Source: an uncultured Bacillota bacterium (GTDB lineage Bacteria; Bacillota; Clostridia; Oscillospirales; Oscillospiraceae). Taken from it: a DNA stretch of 60,130 nt. Below the pieces are notes generated by a model that saw nothing but the letters and a program-made list of their open reading frames with translations, did no database searches and was not told the DNA's origin. A program made the position numbers and the translations under genes. Shown here piece by piece: positions 25,315-33,360 of this stretch (position 1 is its first letter; every line of letters begins with the position of its first letter). The DNA is taken from positions 1 to 60,130 of the forward strand of contig CANDCW010000006.1 in the NCBI GenBank assembly GCA_947383275.1, in the 5' to 3' direction.

Positions 25315-27184
25315 ACGCAGTTTGTACTCCTTCTTCCCCCTGTGCGCCGCTCACCAGGCCGGCCGCACTTGTCCGGCAGGGCCGGCGCAGCTTCACCGCG
25401 CTGGAAATCAAACCCCGGAGATAAAATACCGCCGTCTCTCCCGCGTTGACCGCTCCCATCAGATAGGCCACAGGAATCGATGCGAGCGCCTGGCTCAGCG
25501 TGATTTCCAGCCGCTCCACCTCCTGGCTGAAGGACTCCTGGGCCGCTGTCTCGAAAAAGATCCAGAACTGGCCTCCGCCGTTGTAGCCTACAAAGCTGTC
25601 CTTCCGGTTTTCAAACAGCTCCCGCAGCACCCGGCCAAATTCCTCAAAGGCCTGGTCCGTCCGCTCCCGGCCATATACCTCGTTCAGCTCCCGCTGGTTG
25701 ACGATCTGTATATTGATGCAGCTGGCGCCTAACGACAGGATCAGATTCTCCCTGTCTTGGATATACCGGTCGCAGGACACCCGGTTCATACATCCGGTGG
25801 CGCTATCGCGCAGGAACAGATACTCCAGAATATCACCGGCCCGTCCCAGCAAGATCGCGCCGCAGCACCCGACTACCAGAAAAAATACCGCAATTACCTT
25901 GAGGTAGGTGGAGATATTGAACGCCGCGTGGGCGCTGGCGCTGGAAAGGGTTTTGATGTTCTGGGCTCCCAGGTACTCGTTGTACTCCGTATTCGTCTGG
26001 GCCACAGTGTCATACAGCGCATTCATTTTACCAATCAACGCGCCGATCTCCTGCTCCACCTCCGCCGCGGTCACAGTGAGCCCGCCGGCAAGGTCTGCCT
26101 GCCCATCCTGGTATACGCTGATGATGTACGCACAGTAGGCCGCATCGATCTCTGAGTAGTCCCAACGGTCTGAAGAGGCCACCCAACTGCGCAGCATCGC
26201 ATCATATTGGATGGTGCGGTTGGTAGCCACCTGGGTTCCGGTCTCGGAGTCAGTCCAGTCCCGGTCATATACATCATTAAGGATGTAATTATAATCGATA
26301 TCCGTATTCCCGGATTCCCGCATCTTCTCCACATATGCGTTAATAATGCGAAGAATGTCCTTGATATCCTCCTGGGCATTTTCACCGGTCAAACCATAAT
26401 TGGCAATTCGGTTCTGGTATTTATCCAGCAGCAGCACCCGGTCTTTTGTAATCTGATTGCCTAAAATAAGGGAATACAACCGGGAAATGTCCACATCTAA
26501 AATGAGTTTGAACTGGTCCCGCAGATCAGAAAAGGAATAGCCCGTATCTGAAGAGCGGAAATACCGCCCCCGCAAATAACGCAGGTGCAAGGTATTGACC
26601 GTATCACTCAGCTGCGAATCGAGCCGCTCCACCATCTCCAGATAGTCGTAATCCGTTTCAATCAGATCGCGGGTCTGGTTGTTCACCTGCTCCTGGTTGA
26701 TATGCTTATTGCTGTAGTCTGAAAAATAGACATCCAGCAGCTCGTTCAGGATGTCCCGTGCCAAGCTCTCGCTTCCCGAGCTGTCCAGCGTGCAGCTGAC
26801 AATGTAGGCGGTAGGCTGGACAGTATACTCCTCCCCGTTTTCATTCACCGCATCTTGGATACTCTGAGCCTGCTCCTCAATCACCGGATCTACCGTAATC
26901 CCGGCGCACAGCGTGTCCAGACTGTAGTTTTCCAGCGACATGCCCAGATTTTCTACCACTTTGGCCATATTGCCTGAGGACGCAATCTCCGCCACATCGA
27001 TGCTGGAACCGTCCGGTGCTTTGCCGTCCTTGGCCTCCGCGTTTGCATACTCAATCACTGCTGTCGCTATATAGCTTTGCCGTTTTGCCAATATACGGGC
27101 GGCAAAAAACGTCATGCCGATAAAAAAACAGAGAATCAAGGGCAGCCACCGCTTCAAATATCGAAGAATCTGAAACTTTTTCAT
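25301..27184 (-). CDS. Chain-length-determinant-like protein with a degenerate GGDEF domain
   Basis: About 627 residues with Wzz-like topology: an N-terminal membrane helix (about 10-32), a long extracytoplasmic coiled-coil-rich region, and a second helix near 422-445 (LKVIAVFFLVVGCCGAILLG). The cytoplasmic C-terminus (about 455-602) follows the GGDEF plan: RDSATGCMNR corresponds to the D-x-LTGL-x-NR start, NEVYGRERTDQAFEEFGRVL to the N-D-x-YGH helix, and the signature loop reads NGGGQF in place of RGGDEF. The metal-binding acidic residues are missing, so cyclase activity is unlikely; nucleotide or partner sensing is possible. ATG at 27184 overlaps the preceding stop (ATGA). The fusion is direct; the regulatory role is inference. 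Confidence 0.7.
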   Translation of the reverse strand: MKKFQILRYLKRWLPLILCFFIGMTFFAARILAKRQSYIATAVIEYANAEAKDGKAPDGSSIDVAEIASSGNMAKVVENLGMSLENYSLDTLCAGITVDPVIEEQAQSIQDAVNENGEEYTVQPTAYIVSCTLDSSGSESLARDILNELLDVYFSDYSNKHINQEQVNNQTRDLIETDYDYLEMVERLDSQLSDTVNTLHLRYLRGRYFRSSDTGYSFSDLRDQFKLILDVDISRLYSLILGNQITKDRVLLLDKYQNRIANYGLTGENAQEDIKDILRIINAYVEKMRESGNTDIDYNYILNDVYDRDWTDSETGTQVATNRTIQYDAMLRSWVASSDRWDYSEIDAAYCAYIISVYQDGQADLAGGLTVTAAEVEQEIGALIGKMNALYDTVAQTNTEYNEYLGAQNIKTLSSASAHAAFNISTYLKVIAVFFLVVGCCGAILLGRAGDILEYLFLRDSATGCMNRVSCDRYIQDRENLILSLGASCINIQIVNQRELNEVYGRERTDQAFEEFGRVLRELFENRKDSFVGYNGGGQFWIFFETAAQESFSQEVERLEITLSQALASIPVAYLMGAVNAGETAVFYLRGLISSAVKLRRPCRTSAAGLVSGAQGEEGVQTAYEDQ

Positions 27185-28551
27185 GCCGGCCACCGCCTTC
27201 TGCGGCCTTCATGTAAGGCAAACCAGCACAGACGCAGCCCAATATCAAACAGGAGCGTCAGCACTGCGATGTTCACAGCCAGCGACTTGGCCTGCCGCTC
27301 CACCGAAGAAATCGTTATGGTCATGTAGTTGTTGGCCTGCCGGGCGTTGTACTCCTTCACCAGTTCCTCCGCCTGACCGGCAATACGCACCAGCTCCTGC
27401 TCAATCCGGTCAATTAGCGCGTCTGCTTTCGCGTCCGCCCCATCACCCTGAACTCCAACGGAGAATTGTTCAATAATGTGGGTATTGTCCGCAATATCAC
27501 CATATATCGACACTTTTTCATCGGCATAGTGGTCGGCATTGGCGGCAAAATCATCCACACCGATTCTGGTCTGGGACATATAGAATTGGTTGTTGGTATC
27601 GTAAGTCGGAACCAGAACGATTCGGGCCATATCATTCTCATACATGGAGATGGCCTCCAGCGTATTCTCGTTGGAGGCGGCTGCTTTCTGCGCGTCAAAG
27701 TTTAGAAAGACGTTGGCAACATTCAGCCGGCTGATGTATTGGGCGGCGTCCCTGGAGATTCCCTCCTCCAGCACGTAGGCTTTCAGCGTCTCCACCAGGG
27801 TATTGGCAACCTCATACGCCTGAGAGGACACCGACTGGAATGTCTCCCCATTCACGCCGGAGCGGAACGCGGGCTCCCCGCTGGACATGTTTGACATATA
27901 CTCCCCTACCGAATTCGCCGCGCAGGTCAGAAAGGAACAGCTATCCAGGTAGTCCTGGTTCTCCAGCTTAGAAAAATCCATTTTCAGGGCACTGGTATTG
28001 GACGAATACTCCTTCACAAACCACTCTCTGTACGTCTGCGTCACCAGATTGAGCAGCTTTTCCCCGTCCTGGTGCATCGTCTCCTCGTCCGCGTTGTACC
28101 GCACGGAAAATTGGGTAGAGATGAAGTAGGAGCTGCTGCTCCCCTGGACAACGGGGCGGACCTGAATGGTCCGCTTCAGGTCCCGCACCGTAACATCCTC
28201 CAGCGCCCCCCGTTCAATGGCCTGCTCCAAAATTTCATCGTTCAAAATATCGGTCTGATTGAAGCGGGTTCCGTTTGGGTTGAGTCCCTGAGAGGCCAGA
28301 TTGTAGTTCATGGCAATCCCGGCGCTGGCGTGAAGCCGCGCCTCTGCCGGAATAAAAAAGCAGTTCAGCAGCAGCACTGCCAGCACCAGCAGCCCCAGAT
28401 TCCACTCTCTCCTCATTTCCCAATATTCTCGGATCAAATAGCCCAGTCCCAGCTTGGACCGGCCGCTGCCCAGCATCAAAAGGCCGCAAACAGCCAACAG
28501 CGCCGATATTCCCAGCAGCGCCAGTTTATAATGCGTCAAAATAAAATACAT
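27181..28551 (-). CDS. Wzz-like chain-length/copolymerase protein
   Basis: About 456 residues. Two N-terminal hydrophobic segments (about 8-25 and 50-68) are followed by a large extracytoplasmic domain with helical regions and a C-terminal membrane helix (LAVNIAVLTLLFDIGLRLCW). This matches polysaccharide co-polymerase topology, but no canonical Wzz proline motif is seen. It ends with a 4-base overlap to the GGDEF-like partner, suggesting the two form one complex. The ATG at 28551 is preferred; a longer in-frame start would overlap the phosphoesterase gene. No BY-kinase is encoded nearby. Confidence 0.6.
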   Translation of the reverse strand: MYFILTHYKLALLGISALLAVCGLLMLGSGRSKLGLGYLIREYWEMRREWNLGLLVLAVLLLNCFFIPAEARLHASAGIAMNYNLASQGLNPNGTRFNQTDILNDEILEQAIERGALEDVTVRDLKRTIQVRPVVQGSSSSYFISTQFSVRYNADEETMHQDGEKLLNLVTQTYREWFVKEYSSNTSALKMDFSKLENQDYLDSCSFLTCAANSVGEYMSNMSSGEPAFRSGVNGETFQSVSSQAYEVANTLVETLKAYVLEEGISRDAAQYISRLNVANVFLNFDAQKAAASNENTLEAISMYENDMARIVLVPTYDTNNQFYMSQTRIGVDDFAANADHYADEKVSIYGDIADNTHIIEQFSVGVQGDGADAKADALIDRIEQELVRIAGQAEELVKEYNARQANNYMTITISSVERQAKSLAVNIAVLTLLFDIGLRLCWFALHEGRRRRWPA

Positions 28552-28570
28552 ATGAGACAGCACCTGCCTT

Positions 28571-29473
28571 TCAACTGATGTCCAAAACCACCAGCTCCGG
28601 TTGATTGAAAATCCTGGGCACGAAACCGTGTCCGCCCAGGCCGCGGCTAACCAGCAGCGACATACTGTCAAACTCAAACAGGCCCGCGTCATATTCTGGA
28701 AACAGTTCCCGCGAGGCGGACACCAATCCGCCCTTTCCCGGAATTCGGATCAGGCCGCCGTGGTTGTGGCCAGACACGACCAGGTCAATGGCGGACTCTG
28801 AGAGGTACTCAGCCGCCACCTCCGGACAGTGGCAGATCAGGATCTTGAAGTAATTGGGGTTGTCCTCTGAAAACCGGGTGGCAAACTGCCCCGAGTAAGG
28901 CCAGAAGCTGCTGAGATTGGTGCTCACTCCCCCGATTTCAACGGAATTCCCATTGAGCTCCACCGTTTCGGAACTGTTTTGAACCAGATGCACGCCGGTT
29001 TCCTCCAGCGCATTCCACGCCTGCGTATTTTGGAGCAGCGGCGTAAAATCCTCCGGAGCCTCCCCCAGCACATCCTCGTGCGCCTCTAAGAAGTCCTTAT
29101 TCAGGTCTGAGCCATATAGGGCCTTGTTCTCATGATTTCCCAGCCCATAATAGACCGGCGCGATTTCCACCAGCTTTTCGCAAAGCTCCACCGCGTAGTC
29201 CCAATCCGCCTCTTTCTTATTCACCGTATCTCCGGCGATCAGCACTGCGTCCGGCTTCAGCGCCTCAATCCGGCCAATCAGCTCCTCATTGCCGCTGCCG
29301 AAGGACTTCTGGTGCAGGTCGCTTAGCAGAATCAGCCGTATAGGCTGTTCTATTTTGTAGGATTCCAGGGTGTAAAAGGTCTCCCCGAAGGTGCTGTTAG
29401 ACCGCACGATCCACACTGCGGCCACCACCGCGATTATAACAATATACAGCAACCAGGTCAATATTCGTCTCAA
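28571..29473 (-). CDS. Membrane-anchored calcineurin-like metallophosphoesterase
   Basis: 300 residues: an N-terminal membrane helix (ILTWLLYIVIIAVVAAVWIV) and then the binuclear metal-site motifs in order, LLSDLH, AGDTVN, GLGNHE, ICHCPE and SGHNHGG. These are YkuE/YaeI-like membrane phosphoesterases; the substrate here may be a lipid-linked or nucleotide phosphate. The TTG at 29473 overlaps the upstream stop (TTGA) and has GGGAGG upstream. An ATG further upstream would give 99 bases of overlap and is less likely. Confidence 0.85.
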   Translation of the reverse strand: MRRILTWLLYIVIIAVVAAVWIVRSNSTFGETFYTLESYKIEQPIRLILLSDLHQKSFGSGNEELIGRIEALKPDAVLIAGDTVNKKEADWDYAVELCEKLVEIAPVYYGLGNHENKALYGSDLNKDFLEAHEDVLGEAPEDFTPLLQNTQAWNALEETGVHLVQNSSETVELNGNSVEIGGVSTNLSSFWPYSGQFATRFSEDNPNYFKILICHCPEVAAEYLSESAIDLVVSGHNHGGLIRIPGKGGLVSASRELFPEYDAGLFEFDSMSLLVSRGLGGHGFVPRIFNQPELVVLDIS

Positions 29474-30681
29474 AGCGCACCGCCTCCCGCTATGGACCGA
29501 TACAGCTCCAACAGTTCGCTGCAGTAGTCCTCCAAGGTTATAAAATCCTTCCGATTTTTGCAGTTCTCCCACATTTGGGCCAGCAGCTCCCGGTCTGCGT
29601 AGAGCGCCCGGATCCGTACCGCGTACTCCTCCGGAGTAAAGCGGTCCAGCAGCACGCCGGTCTCACCCTCCCGGATCAACTCCGGAACGCCGCCGGTGCG
29701 GTTGGCCAGCACCGGCGTGCCCAGCGCCTGGGATTCCAGCACGGACAAGGGGCAGTTTTCATACCAGACCGGCAGATACACCGAAAACTGCGCCCGGCGG
29801 ACCAGCTCCCGCAGGGCTTGTCCCTCCTGAAAGCCCACGTAGCGCACATTGGCGGGCGGATCGATCTTCAGCAGGTGTTCCAGCGGCCCGCCCCCGGCCA
29901 CCACATAGGGAATTTCGGGGGTCAGCCGGCAGGCTTCCAGCAAACGGTCGATCCCCTTTTCCTCGGACAAACGGCCAAAATATAGGACGTAATCTTCCTT
30001 TTTTGCCGGCTGATCCTCCTCCGGACGGATAAAGTTCTGCATCAGTACGGTTTTCCCCCGAAATCTGGGGTCCCGCTGGAGCATCTGCTCCATAAACCGG
30101 CTGGGGCAAATCAAGCGGCTGACCTTGTGATAGGCAGGACGCCTCTTGTAGAGGCTCTTTTCCAGGCTTCCCAATATACTTTTCACCCGGGAGCCGTGGA
30201 TACACCTTCCCCTGGCACAGTTCCAGCAGCTCCCCTCCACGCACCGCTCGCAGGGCGTCATGGTCTTCAGGTCCAGCAGCATGTGGTTGGGGCACACCAA
30301 GTGAAAGTCGTGCTCCGTCTCCACGATGGGAACACCCAGTTCCGCCGCGCCTTCGATCACCGAGGGGGTCAGGTGGTAATAAATATTATTCAAATGTACC
30401 ACGTCCGGCGAAAATTCACGAACAACGCGGCGTATTTTCTTCTTCGCCTCCAGGGAATACAGCAGCCGGAAGGGGTACAGCAGCCGTTCCAAGCCTCCGG
30501 ACCGAAAATCCATAGCCGCAGTCTCCAGGCCCAGGCTGTTGCCCACCACGTTCTTCCCGTCGTGCATCCCAAAATATTCCACCTGATGCCCGTGCTCCCG
30601 CAGCCAGCCGCCGATTTGCAGCATATAGGTCTCCGCACCGCCCCGGGGATAGAGAAACTTATTTACCATCAGAATTTTCAT
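29470..30681 (-). CDS. Family 4 glycosyltransferase
   Basis: GT-B transferase of 403 residues. N-terminal KILMVNKFLYPRGGAETYML with the glycine-rich acceptor loop; C-terminal YVLYFGRLSEEKGIDRLLEA and the donor motif in VWYENCPLSVLESQALGTPV (the EX7E-like glutamates). A Cys-rich insert around 150-175 (PCERCVEGSCWNCARGRC) may bind a metal and is seen in some GT4 enzymes. It is preceded by the coiled-coil gene by 2 bases. Confidence 0.92.
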   Translation of the reverse strand: MKILMVNKFLYPRGGAETYMLQIGGWLREHGHQVEYFGMHDGKNVVGNSLGLETAAMDFRSGGLERLLYPFRLLYSLEAKKKIRRVVREFSPDVVHLNNIYYHLTPSVIEGAAELGVPIVETEHDFHLVCPNHMLLDLKTMTPCERCVEGSCWNCARGRCIHGSRVKSILGSLEKSLYKRRPAYHKVSRLICPSRFMEQMLQRDPRFRGKTVLMQNFIRPEEDQPAKKEDYVLYFGRLSEEKGIDRLLEACRLTPEIPYVVAGGGPLEHLLKIDPPANVRYVGFQEGQALRELVRRAQFSVYLPVWYENCPLSVLESQALGTPVLANRTGGVPELIREGETGVLLDRFTPEEYAVRIRALYADRELLAQMWENCKNRKDFITLEDYCSELLELYRSIAGGGAL

Positions 30682-30683
30682 GC

Positions 30684-31589
30684 TTACGTTTCCAAATCCG
30701 GCGGGTAGCTCCAGCGGCCGCCCATGCTGTCATGCTCAAGCTCAATCACGGGGCCGCTGTCCGGCGGGGGAATCTGCCCCACCAGCGCGTCCAGCTCATT
30801 GTAGGTCACGGCCAGCTTGTCCCGCGTAATGGTAAAGGTCTCCAGATAACGGATCACCTGGGTTCTCGCTCCCTCCAGCGTCTGTGCTGCGGCCTGCTTC
30901 TTCGCACTAATATCCTCTTCCGCCTGCCGCTCCAGCTGCTGGGCACGGGCCTGGGCCTCCTCCACCAGGGTGCGGGCCTCCCGCTCCGCCAGCGCCAGAA
31001 TGCGTCCGGCCGCCTCACAGCCCTTGTTCTGCTGGTTCAACTGCTCCTGCAAGCGGGACAGCTCCCGCCGGTGGTCCGCCTCCCGGCGCTCCCGGTCAGA
31101 CTCCAGCTCCAAAATCCGCTGATTTAACGCCTTTGTGTGCTCCAGCTCCAACAGGCGGTTCTGCGCACGGGTATCCCGCTCCTCCCTGGCCAGCTTGAGC
31201 TCCGCCTCCAGGGATTCCGACCACCGGAGAGCCGAGGCCAGCTCCGCCTGCTTTTCCCGCGCCCATATAGGCTCCGGGTCCCGGGCCTCCTGCGGCCCGC
31301 CGTCTCCCAGCTGCTCCAGCTGCTTCAGCGCGGCGTCCAGCTCCTCCTTCAGCTTCTTCTCCCGCTCAGACCCCCCGCTCCACCTCGCCTCGGCGGGCTT
31401 TCGCTCCGCCTCAAGGCGCTCCGCCCGCTCTTTCGCTTCCGCCAAGGCGCCCTTCAGCTCATCTTCCCGCTCTTTGGCGGCCTGCACCGCCTTTTGCAGG
31501 TCTTCAATTTGGACTACCATCCTTTTCAGGCGCTCATCCACCAGATCTTTTCGGTATCCGCCCATAAACACAGTTGGAAATTGATCCAT
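30684..31589 (-). CDS. Coiled-coil protein with DivIVA-like N-terminus
   Basis: 301 residues, almost wholly helical. Residues 5-30 (FPTVFMGGYRKDLVDERLKR) resemble the DivIVA lipid-binding start, with the typical phenylalanine and 'GY-x3-VD' pattern. Residues about 20-250 are Glu/Lys/Arg/Ala-rich heptads; a short ordered tail ends in PPDL. No membrane helix. It sits second in the polysaccharide operon, so it could position the export machinery at poles or septa. That role is inference. RBS GGGGAGGG lies 6 bases before the ATG. Confidence 0.65.
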   Translation of the reverse strand: MDQFPTVFMGGYRKDLVDERLKRMVVQIEDLQKAVQAAKEREDELKGALAEAKERAERLEAERKPAEARWSGGSEREKKLKEELDAALKQLEQLGDGGPQEARDPEPIWAREKQAELASALRWSESLEAELKLAREERDTRAQNRLLELEHTKALNQRILELESDRERREADHRRELSRLQEQLNQQNKGCEAAGRILALAEREARTLVEEAQARAQQLERQAEEDISAKKQAAAQTLEGARTQVIRYLETFTITRDKLAVTYNELDALVGQIPPPDSGPVIELEHDSMGGRWSYPPDLET

Positions 31590-31590
31590 G

Positions 31591-32715
31591 CTATTGCCCT
31601 CCCCTCAGGCCGCTTCTCTTTTCTAAAGCCTTTTGGTAAACCGCCCAGGTTTTCTCCTCCACAAGCCCGTAGTGGTAGTGCTCCCGGATGTACCGCATCT
31701 GTTCCTCTTTGCGCGGGTTTCCCGCCGGCGCGCGCAGCGCGTCTTGCAGCTTCTCATACAGCGACTGCTCCTCCCCGCTGGAAAAGGTGCTCCCGAAACT
31801 GCCCAACACTGCCGTGTTCTCCGGAATGTCGCTGGTCAGGCACCTTGCCCCTGCCGACATGGCCTCCAGCAGGGTCAGGGCCAGGCCCTCCACCGAGCTG
31901 GGCAGAACATACAAAGCGCAGTTGCTGTAAAGCTCCTGCAGCGCCCGCCCCTCCACAAAGCCCACAAACTGAATTTGTTCACAGCCCTGGGCCAGCGCAA
32001 GCACTTCCCGCCCGTATTCATCCTCCGGGACCTCACCGGCCACCACCAGCTTCAGCCCGGTATCGCACCGGCGGAAGGCACGGATCAGGTGGTGCAGCCC
32101 CTTATCCGGTATAATCCGCGCCAGGAACAGGATATAGCCGTTCTTTTCCAAACCCCACTGCCTGGAAATCACATCGCAGGGGGCGTACTCCACAGGGACG
32201 ATCCCATTTTTTATCAGATTTGTCCGCCGGCCATACGTAGTTTCAAAATACTCCCGCATCACGTCGGACAGCACAATGACTTCGTCCGCATACCGCGCAA
32301 TGATCCGCTCTCCCAGCTTGAGATACGCCGACGCAAAGGCACTCCATTTGCTCTGCCTCCAATCCAGGCCGTGGACGGTAGCCACGGTCCGGACACCGAA
32401 CAGCCGCGCCAGCACGATCATCACAGAGGGCCCCAGGGCGTGGTAGTGAATCAGGTCGTACCGGCGGGGCAGCGCCTGCAAGGTCGCCGTCAGGGAGTAC
32501 AGCAGGGCGTTCAGGCCGCCCCGGCGCACGGTGGGCGAACGGCGGTACTCTACGCCCTCACACCAGCCGTGGTTGTCTCCCCGCTTTCTGCCGCGGTTGT
32601 ACACCGTCACCTGACAGCCCCGCCGGGCAAAGCGGGTGGCCAGCTCATACACCACAACCTCCACCCCGCCGGAGCGGGAGGGAAAGTCCTTATGCCCGAT
32701 CATCGCAAGCCTCAT
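31591..32715 (-). CDS. Family 4 glycosyltransferase, first gene of the polysaccharide operon
   Basis: About 374 residues: MRLAMIGHKDFPSRSGGVEV at the N-terminus (acceptor-side glycine loop), LARIIPDKGLHHLIRAFRR for the second domain start, and PSSVEGLALTLLEAMSAGAR with the EX7E-type donor site. Similar to rhamnosyl/galactosyl GT4 enzymes of capsule loci. The ATG at 32715 was chosen because GAGGGGGG precedes it and the promoter at 32763-32792 would make the longer start (32772) untranscribed. Confidence 0.92.
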   Translation of the reverse strand: MRLAMIGHKDFPSRSGGVEVVVYELATRFARRGCQVTVYNRGRKRGDNHGWCEGVEYRRSPTVRRGGLNALLYSLTATLQALPRRYDLIHYHALGPSVMIVLARLFGVRTVATVHGLDWRQSKWSAFASAYLKLGERIIARYADEVIVLSDVMREYFETTYGRRTNLIKNGIVPVEYAPCDVISRQWGLEKNGYILFLARIIPDKGLHHLIRAFRRCDTGLKLVVAGEVPEDEYGREVLALAQGCEQIQFVGFVEGRALQELYSNCALYVLPSSVEGLALTLLEAMSAGARCLTSDIPENTAVLGSFGSTFSSGEEQSLYEKLQDALRAPAGNPRKEEQMRYIREHYHYGLVEEKTWAVYQKALEKRSGLRGGQ

Positions 32716-32762
32716 GTGCGTTCCCCCCTCAACTGCCTTGGCTATGGTACAAATATCGCGCC

Positions 32763-32792
32763 ATTTTATCATTAAATCGTACTTTCTGTCAA
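32763..32792 (-). promoter_or_regulatory. Promoter of the polysaccharide operon
   Basis: TTGACA, 18 bases, TAAAAT on the minus strand; the -35 is perfect and the -10 matches 5 of 6. It is the only strong promoter seen ahead of the 18 collinear genes down to 11153. Confidence 0.75.
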
Positions 32793-32847
32793 GGCGGTCT
32801 TTGTTTCAGAAGTTCTGCGGATATTTTTCCAAAATACCTGAATCCCA

Positions 32848-32887
32848 CAAAAAATCCCGCTGGCGCTCTCGTTTCAGCGGGATTTTT
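32848..32887 (-). terminator. Terminator after the XRE regulator gene
   Basis: A 12-base-pair stem (AAAATCCCGCTG / CAGCGGGATTTT on the plus strand) with T-runs on both sides, directly after the regulator stop at 32889. It insulates the polysaccharide operon promoter from upstream transcription. Confidence 0.88.
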
Positions 32888-32888
32888 A

Positions 32889-33101
32889 TCAGCGGTTGAC
32901 CTCCCGCTTTTCCGTGCGGCCCATAAGCCAGTCAATGGAAACCTGATAGAACTCTGCAATTGCCAGCAACTTGTCCGACCGGGGCATAACGCCCAATTCC
33001 AAGTCTTGATAGCCTCGAAGAGACATCTTTATCTCCCCAGCTACCTGACTTTGGGTCATATCATATTCTTTCCGCAGCAAACGAATTTTTTCTGAAAACA
33101 T
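32889..33101 (-). CDS. XRE-family (Cro/CI-type) transcriptional regulator
   Basis: 70 residues forming one helix-turn-helix domain: MFSEKIRLLRKEYDMTQSQV, then AGEIKMSLRGYQDLELG with the recognition helix, and IDWLMGRTEKRE. The domain's usual length is filled completely, so it is DNA-binding only. The ATG at 33101 follows AGAGGAGA; an ATG six codons upstream lies inside that RBS region. It is divergent from the small gene at 33178; the shared region holds two direct repeats that could be its operator. Confidence 0.88.
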   Translation of the reverse strand: MFSEKIRLLRKEYDMTQSQVAGEIKMSLRGYQDLELGVMPRSDKLLAIAEFYQVSIDWLMGRTEKREVNR

Positions 33102-33112
33102 TATATCTCCTC

Positions 33113-33141
33113 TTGACACGCAGTTATATGTGTGTTACAGT
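33113..33141 (+). promoter_or_regulatory. Promoter of the small gene at 33178
   Basis: TTGACA, 17 bases, TACAGT. The -35 is perfect; the -10 is partial. Transcription would start near 33148, inside the repeat pair described next. Confidence 0.6.
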
Positions 33142-33161
33142 ATACGCAGTAATCTGTGTTA
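33119..33161. repeat. Two direct repeats in the divergent promoter region (operator candidate)
   Basis: CGCAGTTATATGTGTGTTA (33119-33137) and CGCAGTAATCTGTGTTA (33145-33161) are near-identical copies starting 26 bases apart. They cover the spacer, -10 and start of the plus-strand promoter. The likely ligand is the XRE protein encoded next to them. Confidence 0.6.
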
Positions 33162-33177
33162 AATAGGAGGGCACCCT

Positions 33178-33360
33178 ATGAATGGAGATATTCCCGCCGT
33201 CGTGGAGCTGATCTACCGCGCCGTGGTCCCCGGTCCCAATCCTGACTTCTGGCCGGAGCATTTGAAAGGCAACCCAACCCTCGCCCACAGCATGTGGACC
33301 TTCTATCAGGGCCTGAAAATGGGGATCCAGCTGGGCGCCGCCTGCCTGGAAAAGACCTAG
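33178..33360 (+). CDS. Small hypothetical protein
   Basis: 60 residues, starting MNGDIPAVVELIYRAVVPGP, soluble and not recognised. TAGGAGGG lies 8 bases before the ATG, and a consensus promoter is present, so it is probably a real gene. It contains PNPDFWPEHLKGNP and ends close to the convergent phoH gene (4-base overlap of the stops). It is divergent from the XRE regulator, which may repress it. Function unknown. Confidence 0.7.
   Translation: MNGDIPAVVELIYRAVVPGPNPDFWPEHLKGNPTLAHSMWTFYQGLKMGIQLGAACLEKT

Noticed and set aside
31633..32775. 380-codon plus-strand ORF antisense to the GT4 gene
   Set aside because: The opposite strand encodes an unmistakable GT4 protein; this is a GC-driven shadow without RBS.
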